From NCBI GenBank assembly GCA_903813345.2, contig CAIIXF020000005.1, forward strand, positions 25,609,375 through 25,673,374: a DNA stretch of 64,000 nt. The letters run 5' to 3'. The notes beneath the pieces are model-generated. The model ran no database searches. It was not told the DNA's origin and worked only from the letters and a program-made list of their open reading frames with translations. Position numbers and translations under genes: made by a program. Positions 43,276 to 64,000 of this stretch are shown piece after piece (position 1 is the stretch's first letter; each line of letters begins with the position of its first letter). Origin of the DNA: Owenia fusiformis. Taxonomy: Eukaryota > Annelida > Polychaeta > Sabellida > Oweniidae.

Positions 43276-44067
43276 TTATCCCAACGAACGAAGTTCGTTA
43301 GGGATATAGTGAAGCCCTCCGTCCGTCCGTCCGTCTGTCCGTCAGTCCGTCAGTCAGTCAGTCAGTCCGTCCGTCTGTCCGGAAGATAACTCAAATACTA
43401 GTTGACAGATTTTCTTCATATTTAGTGGAAAGATGTATATTGGTGAATAGTTTTATGCAAAAAAAAATTTTTTCAAGATGGCCGCCGCTTTAAAAATGAC
43501 GGGACTTTTTCGCAAAAATCATAAATTTTTCATTCTAAACCAAAGTAATTAATATTATTGTTTGAAATTTTGGTAGTGTATTCACAACATTTATCTATTT
43601 CAGATATATTCCGTGTTTTTCATCCTGACCCCCAGGGGCCATGTATGGGGGGACAAGAAAACAGAAATTTTCGCTAATTTTTAGATCTTTCTGAAGTATA
43701 GTTTTATTATACTCAAATGAAAGGCAATTAAGAGTAGATTGCAAATATTGTATCTTTTTTCTGATTCCAGCCGCGTAAAATTCAAAATGGCCGTCTAATG
43801 TACGATTTCGCAATAATTTTTCGATCCCTTCAAAGTATGGCTATATTATACTCAAATTGAAGGAATTTTGGAGTAGATCACAATTATGGTATTATTTTTT
43901 CAGATTTGTACCTCAGAAAATTCAAAATGGCTGCTTTGCAGGAATTCGCAATTCTAAAATCTAATTTTTTCATTTTCAACCAAAGTAATGAGTATAATTG
44001 ATTGGAATTCGGTAATAAATATTTTGTTCGTTGGGATTTGCTACTCCGCGGAGTTGCCATTATCTAG
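43276..44067. mobile_element. AACGAAC...GTTCGTTGGG repeat element, copy 2 (family D)
   Basis: Nearly identical to 31434-32210, with the same start TTATCCCAACGAACGAAGTT, the (CCGT)n simple repeat and the same end. Low divergence between copies suggests recent spread. Confidence 0.88.
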
Positions 44068-44084
44068 TTTGAAACTACTGTATA

Positions 44085-44700
44085 TGCCATCATCACATTT
44101 ATTTGACAAATCGTCACATCTGCATGACAGTAACAAATCATCTTCACATTTTCATGACAGTATCAAATCATTTTTACAACTGTATGCCAGCATCAAATCA
44201 TCTTCACATTTGCATGACAGTATCAAATTATTTTTACATCTTCTACATGACCAAACTAAACCATCCTCACATCCCCATGATAAAACAAAACCATCTTCAA
44301 ATCTGCATGACAGCTTTAAGTCATCTTCACTTCTGCATTACCAAACCATCTTCACACCTGCGTGATAGCATCAACTCATCCTTACACCTACATGATAGCA
44401 TTAAGTCATCTTGACATCTGCATTACCAAACCAAACCATCTTATCATCTGCATTATACTAACAAATCATCTTCACTTTTGCACGACAGCATCATATCATC
44501 TTTACATCTTCTATGACCAAACCAAACCATATTCAGATCTGCATTACAAATTGTCTTCACATTTGCATGATACCATCAAATCATCTTTACATCTTCTATG
44601 ACCAAACTAAATCCTCTTCACATCTGCATGACAGTATCAAATTATCTTTTCATCTTCTACATGACCGCATCAAATCATCTTCACATCTGCATGACAAAAT
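44085..44700. repeat. ~30-40-bp degenerate tandem repeat (CATCTTCACATCTGCATGACA)
   Basis: Around fifteen to eighteen units containing ATCATCTTCACATTTGCATGAC, variably spaced. It begins directly after the family D element. The open frames it creates are artefacts. Confidence 0.85.
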
Positions 44701-46490
44701 AAATCCATATTACAAAATACATCGGATTGTTATTTGCCTATTAAAAGGAAAGAAGTATCAAATCATTGTAGTGAATCTTAAAATGAAGATAGATAATGTC
44801 ACTAAGATCTTCTCTTGTTTAATTCCAGGAATTCTTAATATTTTATCATCTGATTGCAAATCAGAGATATGTCAAAGATCATTTCATTCTCAGTTTTTCA
44901 ACCAATAATGATGTAGATCGTATAACACCAGTTTCAAATTTCTTTAAGAGCAGGGGCGTAGCCAAGATCCAAAAAGGTGAGGCCAAAGCAAATAGACGAG
45001 GCATAAATTAAGCCAAAGAGTAACCCTGAAAATGTGAAGAGGTATAATGTGGAGGGGTGTTTAACTTTAGTATTTACATATTGATAATATTGACACATTT
45101 CAAGATAAAAACAAATCACGAAAAATATGAATGTCACGCTTCTGTCTTCTATCAATAGATAAGACCAATTATTGTGCAAACATTGTCTATTGTAGTAAGA
45201 CATAATTCATGTAAGACACTCTAGAAAGTAAGTTCAGTTTCTCTTATGTAAATAAAGGGTTGGAATAAATTCAATTGTCATGAACTGTCATGGTTGTAGA
45301 TTATACTGCCTGTTTGTCCATAAACATTAACGTCAAATAAATCGTGTTTGTTGTCATTTGTCAACATTAGAACCAAGGGTCAAGTAGGACATGGTACAAG
45401 CCTACCACAGAATTAAGATAATCTGGGAAAATATATGGAAATTGGAATGCAAACTGAAATTGATGCTGACATAAAATATGTATCTGACAAATAAGATGGG
45501 TGTGGAAACAAAACTAACATGGAACGCTTGGTTCTTCAAAGTGAGACAGATATTTGTATGCTGTTTGAAATACCATCACTGTTGGTGAAATTACTGATGT
45601 GGCGTGGGGAATAGGAAAAGAAAACATTGTCAAAGGAAATTGTTGCCATGTCAACTACAACTACACCTTTTAGCAATCCAACAATTATTGTATATTGTGA
45701 GTAGCCTTGATACCTTTTGAACGCTCGTTTTATTGATTCTTTTATTTTTATTAGGTTTTTCTCTGTTCATTATTATGCTATTTGTACTGATTAATATCTT
45801 GGAAATAGGTACATACATAGGCAACCTGTGGCGTCTTTGATACCTTAGAATATTGGCTATTGTGGCTGTGAGAAATCTCAGTAATACTGCCTCTTTTGAC
45901 ATATGATATACCTGGACAATGTTGCTTATTTTCTACAAACGTATTAAAAGCAAAATTAACATTTTTACCAATCAGTTTGTTAACGTTTTACTCAGTTAAT
46001 GTTTTTGATTTTCAAACTATAGTGAATTTATGTTATCGAATATAATATTTGTCAATTGTTTTTAAACTAGGTCATCTTGACCTGTTTATGTATATTTTGG
46101 ACATTATTTTTTGAGCATTGTTACAAAACCTAATTTTTTGCTGCACATCAGCAATGAAGCTAAATATAACTTTCCTTCTACTTAGTTCTATATTTGACTG
46201 ATGATAACTCTATTTTTGCACCTTCAATATTGAAATTGACAACCTATGTTAGAATGTCTGGGTCAATGTGATCCAGTCACTCAAAAACATAATTAGAATT
46301 TTTCTCTTAAATTAATCAATTCTTTATTTGTATTTGTCAGTTAAAACATATTTATAGAAAAATATTGTTGACTCATTAATATCTTGAAGAGATGCTTTAG
46401 CCATAATTATTATGTTCATTTGACAGGTTTTCAGTTCAGTATTTTTAAGGCTTTTTACATGGTTCAAGCAAATTCTATCCAGCCTTCCTA
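44701..46490. other. gene-free stretch
   Basis: Nothing supported beyond a fragment (GGGGCGTAGCCAAG, ~44953) similar to the ends of the 27227-27421 MITE. Confidence 0.35.
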
Positions 46491-46494
46491 CCCT

Positions 46495-47105
46495 GTCACA
46501 ATTATAGCATTCTAGCACAACCAATAGAATAATTTGATACAGTCGAGTTAAATCAATAGAATACTTTGACAAAACATTGCACAACCAATATAATAATATA
46601 AAATAGCAATTCACCAAAAGAATATTGTGTCATAATGAAGCACAACCAATAGAATAATATGATACTAACCACTAGCGCAACCAATAGAATATGTTACAAT
46701 CTAGCACAGCCAATTGAAAAGTTGTCAGAAACTAGCACAGCTTATAGAATAATGTGATACAGTATAGATCAACTAATAGAGTAATGTGATACAACCTAGA
46801 AAAACCAATACAATAATATGATACAATCTAGCACAACCAATAAAATGTTTTATAGTATAGCACAGCCAATAGAATAGTGTGTCAAAGTTAGCTTCAACCA
46901 ACAGATCAATGTGATATAATCTAGCACAACCGATAGACTACAACTAATATGATAATGTGTATCTCAAGCATAACCCATAGAGCAGTTTGCTACAATCTAG
47001 TAGAACACATTAATGCAACACAAACTAGCACAACCAATTTGATACTGGCACAATCTAGCACAACCAATTGGATATTGGCACAATCTAGCATAAGCAATTC
47101 ACAAC
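46495..47105. repeat. ~32-bp degenerate tandem repeat rich in CCAAT
   Basis: Units resemble TAGCACAACCAATAGAATAA plus TGTGATACAATC. About eighteen units are present, most with ACCAAT. This makes a dense array of CCAAT words. Confidence 0.85.
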
Positions 47106-47929
47106 TGTGAATAATAATCGCTTTATATCCAATTTTGCTGTACTCGATTGTTATAATTATGTTTTGATTGGAGTAAATTGTAAAGTACAAAACATAGAAG
47201 CAGTACAACTTGGAGTATGTTATGATTTACAGTACTGCAGGTAGTTAACATGGAATTGACATTGTAAACAGTGTGTAACTGCATGTTCTTGGCTGTTGCT
47301 AAGGTCAAGAGAGCACTTGCTTCTTCCTTCCTTCTATACTACATAGATCCATTACGAAAATACCAGATATTTTCTCTATTAAATATACTTTAAATGTATA
47401 CAATTTAATTTCAATTAATTAAAAATAAACAGCTTTTTGTGCTTCGAGTTAGTGTAACGATCCATGGGGTTTCTTGAATGCCCATAATAGGTCATAATAT
47501 TTATGATTAGGAAAGCATGCTTATGTGTTTTGTTCAAAACGTTAAGGATTTCTAGTATTTGGTCAGTTTAATCCGGTTGGGCTGTTTAATCTGGGTCCAG
47601 GACAATTTATTGCATCAATATTTATTGTAGTCATACCCTGTTGCCACAATGGTACGCTATATTGCTGTTACAAATCATTCAAGAAATGAAACTCTATAGT
47701 AAGAGCATATTCTTGGTTACTCAATCATCTTCAAGGATTAAACTTGATATATCCAAAATTCCAGAATGAACTCATAAAAGCTAAAATCTTTGATTTCTTT
47801 AGAATACTCAGCAGATCAAGTAAGAAGCCTTATGGCAAAACAAGCAATGAAGTGACCTTTAACCCATCTTCATGATATATCTGTAATTATTTCATAATTA
47901 TCAATGTGATGTCTTAACACATATTCCCT

Positions 47930-48045
47930 TCATGTCACCAGAAGTGGTGACAGTGTTATAGTCCCCAACCTTTTTGTGGACAGTGTTCAGCACTCAGGAT
48001 CTGTAACAAATGGTAGGTGGTGACATTTTGCATGTTAATGCCTTG
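47930..48045. repeat. dispersed repeat family B copy
   Basis: Contains GTCACCAGAAGTGGTGACAG, CCCAACCTTTTTGTGGACAG, CTGTAACAAATGGTAGGTGG and GCATGTTAATGCCTTGT. Confidence 0.75.
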
Positions 48046-48049
48046 TTTC

Positions 48050-49890
48050 TATATGTACCTTCATGTGAAATATGGTCAGTTCAATCATACTCTTGTTTAT
48101 TGTACCAGCAACTTTACTATGGATTTTTCACAGAATTATAATCTTTCCCTCTTGTTAAATCATCATTAAAATTTCACATCAAGAGATGTTCTCTCGCTAG
48201 GGTTTTTGAGTACTCACTTCACAGTCATAAGTCGTTTTCTCCACGTGTTTTAGTTGTATTGATATATTATTCTGTCAGTCAGATTTTTATAATATTGTAT
48301 ATTTACTATGATATTGTATATTTACTAATTATTGTATAGTAATAGATCATTGGTCAGCTGAAATAAGATCTATATCTAAAACTGGGTCCGTTTTAAAGTA
48401 GCATAACTGAAACCACCAAATCCTACAAATGTTGACCTAACCAATATGTTTATCGAGGGAATTTAGAAATCATCGGATTATAGTTTAAGAATAAACTGAA
48501 TTTACCATAAAAGAAACCTCTTAGATTATGCCTACACATAGAACCATTTTAGATCTATTTGTAAAGTAACATATTGCCAAACATATAACCAAACGGCAAC
48601 ATGCTAATTAGACCAGAGACAACTATTATCAACGCAATAAGATGACAAAATGACATAAACATGTAGAATATGAATAAAGTTCTGATCGCATTTCTATGAG
48701 TACTCTCAAAGAAGGATTAATCTACATATAATTTTAATAAGCAGACTTAGATAACACATTGGATTATAGTATACAGATTTATTGAATGATGGATAGGGGT
48801 AGGTTGTTATTGTGTTATTTACTTCATATTTGACAGATGCGGTTGTCATGGTTTCCATAAGCTATTCTATCTCTGAAAGAAAGTAGGGCTCATATTGTTG
48901 AATCAAGATAATCTGACTCTGGTAAATCAAACAATATGATTACCAGTTTTGAAACACTGGATGTTTGAGCATGAACCTTCACTTAAATTGTTTACTTTCT
49001 TATGTCATTTTATATGACAGTCTATAATGTCACAAACACAGATTTGATATTGCTGGTAATCTTCTCCTGTTTAAGTCTAGACCTAAAAAGAGGATAGTGG
49101 TATACTTTATTGCTGAACTGATGTTTAAGAATCACTGCTTCTTTATATCTGTAGAGGGAGACAAAAACCTGATTTATCTGTGATCAAAATTATTGATATT
49201 TTATTTGATTGTTCTATTTCACTGATTCATATCAATCAAAATCTAATTTAAAGCCAGTTTAATGTATATGTATTCATTTTACATTTTTGTTGTATGTTTC
49301 TTTCTGTATAGTGCTGATTTATTTCTGCGTTATCATCTTTTATCATATGTCACGCCGTACCTGATCATGGATTATGAGAAGTAGCTTTATCAAATATAAT
49401 GCGTGTATAATCAATACCATGATCTATAACTTAACATTGTATGTAACGTAATTCAACATTTATAGATTGCTTCCCCACTGTCAGGTGAAATGATATTGGA
49501 GTTATAAGAGTCTGTATATTATATTATTATATTACTACTAATGGGGGGTATCATTAATAGATGCACTTTAACTAGACATGAATAACCCATCTGGAGAACT
49601 CATGGCCCAGAGAGAGAGGCCAATAATTATATTTATGCCAAGGTGCCACACTCCTTAACATTGTTAATTGCATCTATGTATTATTATTCATTCACAAGTT
49701 CTCAATCATGCAGTTTCAAAAACGGCTATCGATGTTTACACCAGTGCAAATGCAGTGAGTTATAATGGACCAGGGCCATCAACAGCGTGACTGGCCCTGC
49801 GCAACAGTTATTTTTTGACTTAAATTACCAATAACTAGCTTAATATCTATTTTTGTGTCAAATTTGAAATCAATGATATCTTAGAATGTC
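48050..49890. other. gene-free stretch
   Basis: No exon, RNA gene or organised repeat that I can support. Confidence 0.35.
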
Positions 49891-49899
49891 AGAAAGCTC

Positions 49900-50300
49900 T
49901 AACACCCAAACATCAGTTTAAAAACCCCAACCCTGCAACACCTAACCAAAGCCCTCAAAACATCAATTCTAAAACCCCAGCCCTGCAAAACTGAACCAAA
50001 ACCCTCCAAATATCATTTCCAAAGCCCCAACCCTCCAACACACAACCAAAACCCTGCAACCAAATCCCTGTAACACAACCAAAACCCTGCAACACACAAC
50101 CAAAACCCTGCAACACACAACCAAAACCCTGTAACCAAAACCCTGCAACACACAACCAAAACCCTGTAACACTTAACAAAAACCCTGCAACACACAACTA
50201 AAACCCTGCAACCAAAACCCTACAACACACAACCAAAACCCTGTAACACTTAACAAAAACCCAGACCTTCCAAACATCTAATGTGAAACACTAACCTTGC
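49900..50300. repeat. ~21-bp C-rich minisatellite (CCCTGCAACACACAACCAAAA)
   Basis: A degenerate array of CAACCAAAACCCTGCAACACA units just upstream of the first recognised ANKRD55 exon. The minus strand reads GGGTTTTGGTTGTGTGTTGCA, with repeated GGG runs. Minus-strand open frames (GFGCVLQ repeats) are by-products. Confidence 0.9.
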
Positions 50301-50633
50301 AACACCTAACTTAAAGTCCCCGCCCTTCAGAATCTAAAACCCTGACTATTCAACCTCACCCTCATAACATAATTATTTTCATATTCTGTTCTGAGGTGTC
50401 TCATAAAACATTTATTATCCCACCAACTCTATTGAGTAGAGCTATTGAGAAGCCATCCATTTGTCTGTGTGTCCACCTGTTCATCCATCCATCTATTCCA
50501 TACTCTGGTCTCTTCAGGCGATATCTCAAATACCAGTTGATAAATTTTTTAAAATTTTATAGGACATAGGAACTCTTGCAAACTATTTTTAATAAACTCC
50601 CAATAACTACAATTGTTTGCTTGTTTGATTCAG

Positions 50634-64000
<13,367 letters not shown>

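Noticed and set aside
44085-44908. Ser/His-rich plus-strand ORFs (SSHLHDS repeats)
   Set aside because: Open in more than one frame because of the tandem repeat. No acceptor or donor context.

Overview
This is a eukaryotic, AT-rich, intron-rich animal window. Two conserved animal genes with short exons and long repeat-filled introns, and abundant MITE-type repeats, point to a marine invertebrate. I lean towards a spiralian such as a mollusc or annelid, but only weakly; nothing in the window fixes the phylum.

Layout. Positions 1-4.2 kb are intergenic/3'-UTR sequence with two MITEs. Positions 4.24-21.28 kb hold a complete SMC3 gene (cohesin core ATPase) on the minus strand. I placed every coding exon by splice sites and reading phase. 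The total is 3609 nt, giving 1202 aa with an intact phase chain. SMC3 contains one apparent pair of mutually exclusive 71-nt exons and carries Lys-Arg where vertebrate SMC3 has the Lys-Lys acetylation pair. Positions 21.3-50.6 kb form a large gene-poor interval with a ~5 kb long-inverted-repeat structure, several minisatellites, a Tc1/mariner element nested in a 58-bp satellite, a LINE 3' fragment, hAT and foldback MITEs, and dispersed repeats. Positions 50.6-63.25 kb hold five consecutive coding exons of an ANKRD55-like ankyrin-repeat gene on the plus strand. Its first exon was not found and its 3' part lies beyond the window.

The most interesting gene is nested antisense inside an ANKRD55 intron (57587 to 53639, minus strand). 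It is a four-exon gene for a 230-aa secreted, mostly helical protein with intron phases 1-0-0, the classical phase pattern of class I helical cytokine genes. Its predicted helices, loop lengths and size resemble the CNTF/CLCF1 branch of the IL-6 family. If confirmed it would be an invertebrate four-helix cytokine gene.

A second unusual structure is at 61.25-63.19 kb. The 3' splice site plus the first 66 nt of one ANKRD55 exon have been amplified into about 17 tandem 114-bp units. Because 114 is divisible by three, the array is largely open in frame.
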